Virus record (IMG/VR): IMGVR_UViG_3300013132_000279
Location: 1-22,803 of that record
DNA length: 22,803 nucleotides
Direction: 5' to 3' (one strand)
Source: a virus
Below are positions 1-7,491 of this stretch, in pieces. The notes under the pieces are model-generated. The model was not told where the DNA came from, searched no databases, and was given only the letters and a program-made list of their open reading frames with translations. Both the position numbers and the translations under genes were made by a program. Position 1 is the first letter of the stretch; every line of letters begins with the position of its first letter.

Positions 1-1148
1 GCCGTTGGACAGAGACCAAAGACGCCCTGTTAGAAGGTCTACAAGGTTCTAAAAGAACCACAATGGCTGTAATTTTAGAAAACACTAAGAAGCACTTGAT
101 GGAAACTGCAACTAGTGGCGCAACAGCAGTAGGTAACGTTGCTACATTAAACCGCGTAATCCTTCCAGTAATTCGTCGTGTTATGCCAACAGTTATCGCT
201 AACGAAATCGTTGGCGTACAACCAATGACTGGCCCAGTAGCACAAATCCACACTCTACGTGTACGTTACGCTGACCAAGTGACAGCAACAAGTGGCGACA
301 GCACAGTAGGTGGTGATGAGGCATTAAGCCCATTCAAGATTGCAACTGCATACTCTGGTACAACAGCTGGTAAAGCTGCTTCTACATCAACACTAGAAGG
401 TACACCAGGTAACCGTATTAACGTTCAAATCTTGAAACAAGTAGTTGAAGCTAAAACACGTAAACTAAGCGCACGTTGGACATTTGAGGCAGCTCAAGAT
501 GCTCAAGCTATGCACGGTTTAGATGTTGAAGCTGAAATTATGGCTGCTTTAGCACAAGAAATCACAGTTGAAATTGATCAAGAGATCTTAGCATCTCTAT
601 CAGCTTTAGCTGGTAACACATACAACTACAACCAAGCTACAGTATCTGGTACTGCTACATTCGTTGGTGACGAGCACGCTGCTCTTGCTGTTTTAATTAA
701 CCGCGCAGCTAACTTGATTGCACAACGTACACGTCGTGGTGCAGCTAACTGGGCAGTTGTAAGTCCAGAAGCTTTAACAGTACTACAATCTGCAACTACT
801 TCAGCTTTTGCTCGTAGCACAGAAGGTACATTTGAAGCTCCAACTAACACTAAATTAGTTGGTACATTGAACAATGCTATGAAGATCTATGTAAACAGCT
901 ATGCTGGTACAGGTACTTCAGTGTTAGTAGGTTACAAAGGTTCTAGCGAAGCTGATGCAGCTGCGTTCTACTGCCCATACGTACCTCTAATGTCTAGCGG
1001 TGTTGTTCTAGATCCAAATACATTTGAACCAGTAGTAGGTTTCATGACACGTTATGGTTATGCTGAACTTACAAACACTGCTTCATCTCTAGGTAACGCA
1101 GCTGACTACTTAGAAAGTATTGGTGTATCTAACCTATCATTCCAATAA
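1..1148 (+). CDS. 23: Major capsid protein gp23 (5' end outside window)
   Basis: Builds the hexameric shell lattice of the T4-type prohead and head. The T4 gp23 signature is clear: a stretch around residues 40-58 counted from the Met at 63 contains VGVQPMTGPV (T4: CGVQPMNSPT), followed by VVEAKTRKLSARWTFEAAQD, a match to the T4 VIEAKSRQLKAAYSIELAQD segment, then HGLDVEAE and a C-terminal VVGFMTRYGY. The Met at 63 is probably internal. The frame is open from base 3, has no Shine-Dalgarno before 63, and the upstream residues (RWTETKDALLEGLQG) resemble the T4 propeptide segment KWKPLLEG. I therefore annotate a 5'-partial gene. LME/TA at codons 99-107 fits the prohead-protease consensus (L/I)xE, giving a mature subunit of about 347 residues, shorter than T4's (521-aa precursor, about 65 removed). 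A strong terminator follows directly. Identity is secure; the exact cleavage site is inferred. Confidence 0.95.
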   Translation, partial: RWTETKDALLEGLQGSKRTTMAVILENTKKHLMETATSGATAVGNVATLNRVILPVIRRVMPTVIANEIVGVQPMTGPVAQIHTLRVRYADQVTATSGDSTVGGDEALSPFKIATAYSGTTAGKAASTSTLEGTPGNRINVQILKQVVEAKTRKLSARWTFEAAQDAQAMHGLDVEAEIMAALAQEITVEIDQEILASLSALAGNTYNYNQATVSGTATFVGDEHAALAVLINRAANLIAQRTRRGAANWAVVSPEALTVLQSATTSAFARSTEGTFEAPTNTKLVGTLNNAMKIYVNSYAGTGTSVLVGYKGSSEADAAAFYCPYVPLMSSGVVLDPNTFEPVVGFMTRYGYAELTNTASSLGNAADYLESIGVSNLSFQ

Positions 1149-1173
1149 GATTTATTCTTTAGGATTGAAAAAT

Positions 1174-1199
1174 AAAAAAGCCCCGCAAGGGGCTTTTTT
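1174..1199 (+). terminator. Intrinsic, probably bidirectional terminator
   Basis: A perfect 11-bp stem, AAAAAAGCCCC / GGGGCTTTTTT, with a GCAA tetraloop. It has a T-run at the right end for the plus strand and, because the stem itself begins with six A, an equivalent T-run for the minus strand. It lies between the convergent 3' ends of gp23 (stop at 1148) and the minus-strand gene ending at 1205, so it can serve both. Confidence 0.93.
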
Positions 1200-1204
1200 G
1201 TTGG

Positions 1205-1552
1205 CTAGTAATAGTACTTGTCGTTTAGTTCGTCTTTACTATGCTGTGCTTCTTTACGAGGCAAGGGCTTAACAGTGTCATATAAAAGTCTAGCACGTTT
1301 ACTATCAAAGTTAGGATGACGTTGATGCCATTCTTTTTTGTTTTCTGCTTTAGTTAAACAGTAACGCAAGTCCATCTTTACATCCCAGTCTTGCTCTACT
1401 AAGATTAAGTTGTTTAGGTCTAACATATCTAACGCATACTCTACCCATTTACGTGTACTATCAATACTACCGTAGTTAGTAATACCACCTTTAAACACAG
1501 GTTTTACAGCTTTGTATTTTCCAATAATTTTATGTTTATATACTTTAGCCAT
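1205..1552 (-). CDS. Hypothetical 115-aa basic early protein
   Basis: Not recognised. It is a lysine-rich protein of 115 residues with no signal peptide, membrane segment or known motif that I can see. It ends in a run of tyrosines (KYYY) and has a basic middle (KKEWHQRHPN, SKRARLL). The ATG is supported by GGAG eight bases upstream and a near-perfect sigma70 promoter at 1584-1612 that gives a leader of about 25 nt. Its promoter class suggests early expression, unlike the late structural genes on either side. It stands alone on its strand, convergent with gp23 and divergent from the fibre block, which fits a takeover-type or accessory protein, but no function can be assigned. Confidence 0.8.
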   Translation of the reverse strand: MAKVYKHKIIGKYKAVKPVFKGGITNYGSIDSTRKWVEYALDMLDLNNLILVEQDWDVKMDLRYCLTKAENKKEWHQRHPNFDSKRARLLYDTVKPLPRKEAQHSKDELNDKYYY

Positions 1553-1583
1553 AACCTATTCTCCATATATAAAATGAACTGCA

Positions 1584-1612
1584 ATTATACTATCTAACGC
1601 AGTAAAAGTCAA
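1584..1612 (-). promoter_or_regulatory. Sigma70 early promoter for the 1552-1205 gene
   Basis: On the minus strand, -35 TTGACT (1612-1607) and -10 TATAAT (1589-1584) are separated by exactly 17 bp. Predicted start of transcription is near 1577, giving a short leader that contains the GGAG ribosome-binding site. The -35 box lies 5 bp from a late-promoter element that points the other way (1618-1625). Confidence 0.9.
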
Positions 1613-1617
1613 TCTGC

Positions 1618-1625
1618 GATAAATA
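1618..1625 (+). promoter_or_regulatory. Late promoter element GATAAATA before the 125-aa structural gene
   Basis: GATAAATA resembles the T4 late -10 box TATAAATA read by the gp55 late sigma factor. The same octamer, or a one-base variant, recurs before six other structural genes in this window. It leaves a leader of about 60 nt that can form a small GC-rich hairpin (1645-1662: GCGG, loop CACCCA, CCGC) before the ATG at 1695. Confidence 0.72.
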
Positions 1626-1694
1626 TTACTGTTCAGAAGAACTTATGCGGCACCCACCGCGTAGGCCTAGAACGCCATTTTAAGGAGAAAACAA

Positions 1695-2072
1695 ATGGGA
1701 CGTCCAATTAAGAAAGTCTATATTGGTGACACTGGCACAGCCGGAAGCCAAATTCAAGTAACAGGATATGTAACAGGAGGCAGTGCTCAAACTGGTTACA
1801 TTAACAAACAAAAAGGTAGCAAACGATATAAAGTTACAACAGGTGACGGTGCTGAAGTACTGACACTAGTAGCATCGGGTAGCTTATCAGCAGGTCAAAT
1901 GTACATTAACGCAACTGACTCTGCAGGCGGTACATATTATGTACAAAAATTATATGATCGTACAGCGTATTTGGTACCAAACACTGGAACACAATTTTCT
2001 GCTAGCACACATGTTAGCTGGAATTTAACAGGCGCAGTTAATGGCGTATCTGTGATTTTAGATAACGCTTAA
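1695..2072 (+). CDS. Small virion structural protein, paralogue of the next gene
   Basis: 125 residues, Gly/Thr/Ser-rich, beta-type sequence with no signal peptide, typical of T4-like phage particle-surface or fibre-associated proteins. It starts MGRPIKKVYIGDTG; the next gene starts MRPIEKKYFKGDTG. The two share most of their remaining sequence at the C-terminus (INKQ-GS-RY, INATDSAGGTYY/W, GTQF, V-LDN). RBS AAGGAG lies eight bases before the ATG. It is driven by the late element at 1618 and followed 11 bp later by its paralogue, with another AAGGAG. A structural role is inferred from composition, promoter class and neighbours; the exact place in the particle is unknown. Confidence 0.8.
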   Translation: MGRPIKKVYIGDTGTAGSQIQVTGYVTGGSAQTGYINKQKGSKRYKVTTGDGAEVLTLVASGSLSAGQMYINATDSAGGTYYVQKLYDRTAYLVPNTGTQFSASTHVSWNLTGAVNGVSVILDNA

Positions 2073-2083
2073 GGAGAACAATA

Positions 2084-3031
2084 ATGCGTCCAATAGAAAA
2101 GAAATATTTTAAAGGTGATACCGGTGAAGGCGGTGAAGGTGTAGCAAGTTTAACTGTAACTACACAAGGTAATAACTATTCACAAGGTGCTACAATTAGC
2201 ATCGCTGCAAGTCCAATTGGCGGTGATACAGCAACAGGTACTATCACAGTATGGACTCCACAGACAAGTACGAACTTGAGTATTAACAGAACAACACAAA
2301 CAGTAACCAGCGCAGGTACAGGATATACCACTGCACCAGCAGTTACTATCGTTAAACCGGCTAACGTAACAGTTACAGCTACAGCATTTAGTGGTAACCT
2401 AGCAGGTAACATTTTAACAGTAACTGACACAACTGGTTTATATGTCGGTATGCACAGTTCAGGTGGTAATCTAGCACAAACAGCACACATTTTAACGATT
2501 TGGTCTGCAAACGGCAACGTTGAAATGAGCCGTGGGGTAACAAGCACATTCAGCGCAGCGTATCCAATTGTATTTGGTGACGTGGGTCGTAGCGGTGTTA
2601 TAACTGCAACTTTAAACAGTCCTAGCGTAAGTGCAAACACTATTCAAGCTAACGCATGGTCAACAAGCGCAAGCAGAGGTCTACAGTCTGATATCAACAA
2701 ACAAGAAGGTAGTCGTTTGTATTATGTTGTTAACTCAGCTGATAGTAATGATCGCGTTCGCTTAGTACCAACAGGCACTAACGGAGTTAATAGTCCAACT
2801 ATTGCCGCTGTTACAGCCGCAGGTGGTCCTACACAAGCAGGCGAAATGACTATTAATGCTACTGACAGTGCTGGCGGTACTTACTGGGTAGTTAAACTAG
2901 AACACGCAGCTACTATTGTTAGTGGTGGTACTGGTACTCCTGGTACACAATTTGCTGACTATAGTCAAGTTGTTTGGACTTTAGATACACCAACAGTTAA
3001 TGTATCAGTGCAGTTAGACAATAACGCTTAA
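2084..3031 (+). CDS. Virion structural protein with inserted beta-repeat domain
   Basis: 315 residues. The N-terminus (about 1-15) and C-terminus (about 200-315) are paralogous to the preceding 125-aa protein. The middle (about 20-200) is an insertion. It begins with two repeats of the type found in phage fibre and adhesin proteins, TTQGNNYSQGATISI and TSAGTGYTTAPAVTI, and continues with a Val/Thr-rich segment. This suggests a surface protein that gained a beta-rich domain after duplication of the small gene. RBS AAGGAG is well placed. The transcript ends at the terminator at 3045-3074. Function as virion or fibre component is inferred. Confidence 0.82.
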   Translation: MRPIEKKYFKGDTGEGGEGVASLTVTTQGNNYSQGATISIAASPIGGDTATGTITVWTPQTSTNLSINRTTQTVTSAGTGYTTAPAVTIVKPANVTVTATAFSGNLAGNILTVTDTTGLYVGMHSSGGNLAQTAHILTIWSANGNVEMSRGVTSTFSAAYPIVFGDVGRSGVITATLNSPSVSANTIQANAWSTSASRGLQSDINKQEGSRLYYVVNSADSNDRVRLVPTGTNGVNSPTIAAVTAAGGPTQAGEMTINATDSAGGTYWVVKLEHAATIVSGGTGTPGTQFADYSQVVWTLDTPTVNVSVQLDNNA

Positions 3032-3044
3032 TCATAAGCAGCTT

Positions 3045-3074
3045 AAAAATAGCACCCACGGGTGCTATTTTTTT
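3045..3074 (+). terminator. Intrinsic terminator after the two paralogous structural genes
   Basis: Twelve-base perfect stem AAAAATAGCACC / GGTGCTATTTTT with a CACG tetraloop and a run of seven T. It closes the 1695-3031 transcript just upstream of the next late promoter. Confidence 0.92.
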
Positions 3075-3089
3075 ATCTGATGCTTTGGT

Positions 3090-3097
3090 GATAAATA
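3090..3097 (+). promoter_or_regulatory. Late promoter element GATAAATA before the 222-aa fibre-like gene
   Basis: Octamer identical to those at 1618, 4548, 19634 and (minus) 17891. It lies 20 bp before the ATG at 3118 and 16 bp after a strong terminator. The short leader carries GGAT as the only Shine-Dalgarno candidate, the same GGATA-TTT context seen before the genes at 4579 and 19663. Confidence 0.75.
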
Positions 3098-3117
3098 ATA
3101 GAAACTGGATATTTTAA

Positions 3118-3786
3118 ATGGCTAGCGTAAAGAAATTTAATGGTAATTTAGTAATTCAAACACCTTTTAAAAATAGTGTTGCATCTAATATTACTCTAGA
3201 TACAGACCACTTATTTGTAACTGGTAACCTCACTGTCCGCGGTAATATTACGGCTATCAGCAGTAACACACAGGTTATTACAGATAATATTATTACACTT
3301 AATGCAGGTGAAACGGGCAACGGTGTAAGTACATTAGGTACAACATCTGGTATTGAAATTGCACGTGGTACAGCACCTGGCGGCAATGTTCAATTGCGAT
3401 GGGACGAAACAACTAAGGTATGGCAAATTAGTGGTGTAACTCCTGGTAGTCCGGGAGACGGCAGTCAATACACAACACTATCAACATCAAGCACAGGCTT
3501 AACAGCAGTGGTTGACGACACAGCGCCTGTACTAGGTGCCAACTTGAACGTTAATGGTAAAACACTTTATGCTAACGTAGCCGCAACTTCGTATATTAAT
3601 GTTCAAGGCGCACTTAACATGAAGTATGCAAACGTTACTTACACTGCCGCTTCTGGTGGAATAGTGGTTAATGCCGCAGAAGAAGGCGCAGGCCAAACAG
3701 GTGTATATGTAACAGGTGATGCATCTACAAACGAAGAATTAGTTACAAAACGAAGAGCATTTGGCTTTTCATTATTATTAGGATAA
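3118..3786 (+). CDS. Fibre-like virion structural protein (222 aa)
   Basis: The N-terminal third has the pattern HLFVTGNLTVRGNITAISSN followed by TDNIITLNAGETG and TSGIEIARG. This is the same module (a GNLTVxGN strand, then a 'defines what is present' segment) that opens many aquatic T4-like phage fibre proteins and that recurs in the 1602-aa gene here. No enzymatic motif or membrane segment. The middle RWDETTKVWQISG resembles the 'RxNxxTxxxEFYxG' element of fibre tails. It is first in a four-gene late operon (3118-7491) with 4-bp or shorter gaps to the next two genes. The role as tail-fibre or particle-surface protein is inferred from motifs and context. Confidence 0.8.
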   Translation: MASVKKFNGNLVIQTPFKNSVASNITLDTDHLFVTGNLTVRGNITAISSNTQVITDNIITLNAGETGNGVSTLGTTSGIEIARGTAPGGNVQLRWDETTKVWQISGVTPGSPGDGSQYTTLSTSSTGLTAVVDDTAPVLGANLNVNGKTLYANVAATSYINVQGALNMKYANVTYTAASGGIVVNAAEEGAGQTGVYVTGDASTNEELVTKRRAFGFSLLLG

Positions 3787-3790
3787 AACA

Positions 3791-4096
3791 ATGGCATTAA
3801 TTAGCACAACACTTACTCTTGCAACAGCAAACGTTTATGTGAGCTCAGGTAATACAGTAGTATCGACTATGTATTTCTGTAACTACAACTCATCAGCAGC
3901 AAATTTGAATGTATGGGTACAAAGCGCAGGCTCTGGGTTCAGCGCAACTGCTAACTTAGTGTATAGAGAAGTACAGATTGCAGCCGCAGATACATTTGTA
4001 ATTGACCGTGAAAAACTAGTATTAGCCAACGGTGATCGTATTATTGCTAACGCTGGCGGTAGTATTGCTGCAACTGTAAATTACGTAGGAATCTAA
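3791..4096 (+). CDS. Small virion structural protein (101 aa)
   Basis: 101 residues with alternating hydrophobic pattern and the segment ADTFVIDREKLVLANGDRII, suggestive of a compact beta-sandwich such as a fibre cap or decoration subunit. AGGA that overlaps the end of the preceding gene serves as RBS, and only 4 bp separate the two genes, so translation is probably coupled. I do not recognise the family. The assignment as structural rests on composition and operon context. Confidence 0.75.
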   Translation: MALISTTLTLATANVYVSSGNTVVSTMYFCNYNSSAANLNVWVQSAGSGFSATANLVYREVQIAAADTFVIDREKLVLANGDRIIANAGGSIAATVNYVGI

Positions 4097-4099
4097 TAC

Positions 4100-4540
4100 A
4101 TGGGACGTATGCTTAAAAATCAAGTGTTCAGCGGCGCAGCCCATGCTTTGGGTGTACCTACAGGCACTAGTAGTATTGGACCAGACCATCCTGCTAATGC
4201 ACAAGTTCGCTGGAATACTACAACAAACAAAATGGAGTTTTGGGCTAACATTACAGGCACACCTAGTTGGAACGCTATTGCACGCGAAGGCAACGTGGTT
4301 ATTGCTAGAGACAACTTCACTGGTAATGGAGTTGCTGTGAAATTTTGGCCATTGAGTACAGCATTTGCATCAGGTGACGAAAATAAAGTATTAGTACATG
4401 CAGGTACAGTTTATCAGATTCCTACAACAAACTATACATTTGACGGCACCGGTAACATCACATTTAGTAGCCCGCCAAGTAATGGCGCCGCTATCACAGT
4501 TATCAGCGGATTTGCAAGCACAGTTTCAAGCATAGCCTAA
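4100..4540 (+). CDS. Fibre-like structural protein (146 aa)
   Basis: Two familiar phage-fibre elements are visible. The first is VRWNTTTNKMEFWANI (about residues 36-51), the 'RyNttTnklEfyng' element. The second starts at ARDNFTGNGVAVKFWPLS and runs through VLVHAGTVYQIPTTNYTF to ITFSSPPSNGAAITV (about 70-138), the common 'NGvyQ-P-nYt---itFt-aPp-Ga-I-V' domain of fibre and baseplate-associated proteins. It starts 3 bp after the previous stop. The gene is followed by the hairpin/late-promoter element at 4539-4574. Confidence 0.8.
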   Translation: MGRMLKNQVFSGAAHALGVPTGTSSIGPDHPANAQVRWNTTTNKMEFWANITGTPSWNAIAREGNVVIARDNFTGNGVAVKFWPLSTAFASGDENKVLVHAGTVYQIPTTNYTFDGTGNITFSSPPSNGAAITVISGFASTVSSIA

Positions 4541-4574
4541 TTATCCAGATAAATAGTGTAAAGGTTGGATAATT
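4539..4574 (+). promoter_or_regulatory. Hairpin that can hide the RBS of the 970-aa gene
   Basis: Inverted repeat AATTATCCA (4539-4547) / TGGATAATT (4566-4574), nine perfect pairs, with an 18-nt loop that begins with the late element GATAAATA. The right arm includes GGAT, the best Shine-Dalgarno candidate for the ATG at 4579. A transcript reading through from the upstream gene would contain both arms. One started from the late element, near 4561, would lack the left arm. Confidence 0.65.
4548..4555 (+). promoter_or_regulatory. Late promoter element GATAAATA before the 970-aa gene
   Basis: Same octamer as at 1618, 3090 and 19634. It is located in the loop of the 4539-4574 hairpin, 23 bp before the ATG at 4579. 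Confidence 0.75.
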
Positions 4575-4578
4575 TTTA

Positions 4579-7491
4579 ATGGCAATCAGTCGCGTTCCGG
4601 GGTACTCTCTACTAGCTAATCTAGACCGGCAAGGTACAGACCTTGCTCTAACCTCATCTGGTTTAACCTTACAATACTGGGACGTTGTTAATTATCGCAT
4701 TGGTGTTAATACAGACACCCCTCTGGAGGCGTTACATGTTAATGGCAATATCTTAACAGGTAACGGCCACATTTATTCAGGTGCTAATCTACAATTTGAC
4801 ATTGGCAGTATTGGTAATCAATGGCGTACTGGATACTTTGGTAATGTTACCGGTACTATCTTAACTGCCGACCAACCATTCATTACTAATGTAGGTCCAC
4901 TAGGCAACTTGACTGTTACTGGCAGTCTAACTGTTGGTAATATTAATTTAAGTAATTTAGTTATCAATGGTAATAGTATCATTAATGCAGGTAACAATAG
5001 AATTATCTATGTTGCTGATCCTATTAATAGCAGTGATGCAGCAACAAAAGCCTACGTTGATCAACAGGTGGTTGGTACAAACTACGGTAACCTAATACCT
5101 TTAGGTGACCCAACAGACGGTAACATACGCTATCCTGGTGCCTGGGCATTTTGGTCAAATACAACATTAGTAACTGATGCCATAGACGATCTAAATGAAA
5201 TGATGGAAAATGTTCGCGCCAATACTTTTGTTAAGAGCGTAACATTTACTGGAGCACCAACGGCAGGGGGTGCTGGTACTACAGTAACATTAACTATTGT
5301 ACCAACTGGTACAGCTAATCGTTACGATATTGCATGGGGTGATGGTACCTATTCAAATGCCAGCGTAACAACCAGCCCAACACACACTTATAATGATAAT
5401 ACAAACAGTCCTTTTGATCTAACAGTTCGCGCCTATAACAGCGCAGGACTAGGTACAGGCAGCGAAGCAAGTTTTGAAAGAATTGATTATATTATCATTT
5501 ACACAGCAGACCCTAACGTACAGTTTGATCTGTATCGTGCTTCAAGCGGCGGTAGTGCATTAACTGGTAATAATTTATATGTAATAGAAGGTAACGCAAT
5601 TTACCTACAAAACACCACAACAAATACCACAATGGCCACAGTGGCCTATCAAATGAATTGGGGTGACGGTACAAGTAACGTAGCTATCGCTAACGACAGT
5701 GCCAGTGGTGGTGTATTAGGTAGTCGCCTAGCATATACACCTAGTTACACAGCTAGCTCAGGTGCAACTACAAATACTATGCGCTTGTTCTTGACAAGCC
5801 ATACAACTGCTAACCCAAGTGTTATACCACGTGCTAATATTGCTAACGTAAAAGTTTATGATGCTAATATTAGTAGTCCTGCGGGTCTAAACACTAAAAC
5901 ATTGTCATTCAGTGGTAGTGTTGGTACTAACGCTACCTTAGCCGCTAGCGCCACAGATAACACAGGCGGTACAACCTTAGCAGCCAATGCTAGTGTAAGC
6001 CGCACAGTAGCCACGGGTACAACCTTAGTAACTACCTCAGGAAATGTTACAACCAATTATTCTTACAATGCTAACGTAGGTTACCTACAGGCAGTAGTTA
6101 ACGGCACAGTACGCGGTAACGCAAACGTTGCTAGTACTAGTGCAGGCATCACAGGCAACTTAGGTGTAATTGGTTTTAGCGATTTCTGGTTACTAACATC
6201 AGCAGGCGCAAGTACAACCTTTGCCGCAAGTACATATTATCCAGGAGCATTCTGGGGCTTTACGGCTAACGTAGTAGCACAAGGTGGTAGCATACCTGTA
6301 GGTATTAATCGCTTTGGTCTTAACCATAGTAGTACAGGTATTGTGGCTAATGTAGAATTTGTTAAAGATGATGTAACAAGTGTGCCTACGGTTACAGCAG
6401 GTACGCTGGCAATCAAAGCACCAGGTACATATAGATACATTAGTGGTATTCCATATTTCAATACAGGAAGCCCGCAACTATGGTGGCAGAATATTACCAT
6501 CAACAGTTGGATTGGCCAGACATGGAATAATACTTCTAACGTAGCCTATGTAGTTACAGGCACAGTTAAAGAAGGATCCTCAGGCAACGCTATTCTTGCT
6601 AACTCACATGCTTATGTAAATCTAAGTAATATTAGCAGTCCAATGCTGGCTAGCGGCACACCGGTTGCAGGCACAGGTAATGTATCAGCTTACAATGCAG
6701 GTAACTTAACAGTAGCTATTAATCAAGCAAGTGTTCGCAGTGTGGCTAACTTAAGAATTGTAGTTACAAACGTAAACGGCACAAGTGCCTATGTTGAAAC
6801 AGGTGTAAACGTTCAAGTTCACACAGCAAGCCAAAGCGGTATTAGTGAGATTGCTATCAGTGCTAACACGAGTGCTAATACTAACCCAGCAGTGCGTAGT
6901 ACCTACTTCTTAGCTAGTACCTCACATACACCAAGTTATGTAAGTTCTACAAACTTTATGACTACACCAAATGTTTATACAGAGGCAAGCGACCCTGGTG
7001 TAGCAGGCACACGCGAAGCAACAATTCGTATTGGCGTATTAAAATGGTCAGCTAATAATTACAGCACAGGATACTTACCTGTAGGACCAGATCGCAGTGC
7101 AGATGGCACAAGTTATCAATACTTTACCATGGGACTACAACGTAGCGGGGTTAGTGGATTTAACCTACACTTAGTAGCACCTGCTGGTATTGCTGGCTTG
7201 TGGGTAGCAGCCCCAGGCACATATATTGATCAAACCAGTTCATTAAATGGATGGTTAGATGCTACAACTAGCTATGCTGGTAGCGGTCGTCCTGGTGCTA
7301 ACACAGGTAGTGGTGGCAACGGATCAAACGGGTGTGGTACTGGTGCACTAGTATCAGCTAACGTAGCCTTAAGCGGTACCTTTGCAATGACATTAGGTAA
7401 CGTAAGTTTATCATCAGCGACTAATAATGTTGCTTTAGTTAGAATTGCCCTAGCTAGTGGACAAACAGTTTCCACATTGGCGGTGTCATAA
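4579..7491 (+). CDS. Large PKD-domain virion structural/fibre protein (970 aa)
   Basis: The N-terminal part (1-165) is fibre-like: IGVNTDTPLEALHVNGNILTG, a GNLTVTGSLTVGNI strand pair, then DPINSSDAATKAYVD (about 147-161), a hallmark of phage tail fibres. It is followed by DAIDDLNEMMENVRANTFVK and a PKD-like immunoglobulin fold at about 218-295 with the diagnostic WGDGT at 253-257. A second WGDGT lies at 361-365, so there are probably two PKD-like domains, which often bind carbohydrate or act as spacers. The remaining 600 residues are Ser/Thr/Asn/Gly-rich beta sequence. One cysteine lies near the C-terminus in a Gly-rich stretch (NGSNGCGTG). The stop overlaps the next start as TAATG, so the two are translationally coupled. 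A surface-exposed, host-range-related role is inferred. Confidence 0.85.
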   Translation: MAISRVPGYSLLANLDRQGTDLALTSSGLTLQYWDVVNYRIGVNTDTPLEALHVNGNILTGNGHIYSGANLQFDIGSIGNQWRTGYFGNVTGTILTADQPFITNVGPLGNLTVTGSLTVGNINLSNLVINGNSIINAGNNRIIYVADPINSSDAATKAYVDQQVVGTNYGNLIPLGDPTDGNIRYPGAWAFWSNTTLVTDAIDDLNEMMENVRANTFVKSVTFTGAPTAGGAGTTVTLTIVPTGTANRYDIAWGDGTYSNASVTTSPTHTYNDNTNSPFDLTVRAYNSAGLGTGSEASFERIDYIIIYTADPNVQFDLYRASSGGSALTGNNLYVIEGNAIYLQNTTTNTTMATVAYQMNWGDGTSNVAIANDSASGGVLGSRLAYTPSYTASSGATTNTMRLFLTSHTTANPSVIPRANIANVKVYDANISSPAGLNTKTLSFSGSVGTNATLAASATDNTGGTTLAANASVSRTVATGTTLVTTSGNVTTNYSYNANVGYLQAVVNGTVRGNANVASTSAGITGNLGVIGFSDFWLLTSAGASTTFAASTYYPGAFWGFTANVVAQGGSIPVGINRFGLNHSSTGIVANVEFVKDDVTSVPTVTAGTLAIKAPGTYRYISGIPYFNTGSPQLWWQNITINSWIGQTWNNTSNVAYVVTGTVKEGSSGNAILANSHAYVNLSNISSPMLASGTPVAGTGNVSAYNAGNLTVAINQASVRSVANLRIVVTNVNGTSAYVETGVNVQVHTASQSGISEIAISANTSANTNPAVRSTYFLASTSHTPSYVSSTNFMTTPNVYTEASDPGVAGTREATIRIGVLKWSANNYSTGYLPVGPDRSADGTSYQYFTMGLQRSGVSGFNLHLVAPAGIAGLWVAAPGTYIDQTSSLNGWLDATTSYAGSGRPGANTGSGGNGSNGCGTGALVSANVALSGTFAMTLGNVSLSSATNNVALVRIALASGQTVSTLAVS

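Noticed and set aside
45-59. Perfect inverted repeat GGTTCT-AAA-AGAACC just before the Met at 63
   Set aside because: It lies inside the gp23 open frame with only a 3-base loop; since the Met at 63 is probably internal, it is unlikely to be a leader regulator.
1645-1662. Small GC-rich hairpin in the leader of the 125-aa gene as a riboswitch or terminator
   Set aside because: Six pairs, no T-run, no known aptamer pattern; mentioned only as leader structure.
3072-3095. TTTATC / GATAAA inverted repeat around the late element at 3090
   Set aside because: Only six AT-rich pairs, and the left arm overlaps the T-run of the terminator; the terminator is the credible structure here.
3043-3117. Possible pairing of TTAAAAATA before the terminator with TATTTTAA before the ATG at 3118
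   Set aside because: It would compete with a much more stable 12-bp terminator stem.
6199-6503. Antisense open frames inside the 970-aa gene and similar ones in other fibre genes
   Set aside because: No RBS or promoter, low-complexity translations, and fully explained as reverse readings of Gly/Thr/Asn-rich coding sequence.
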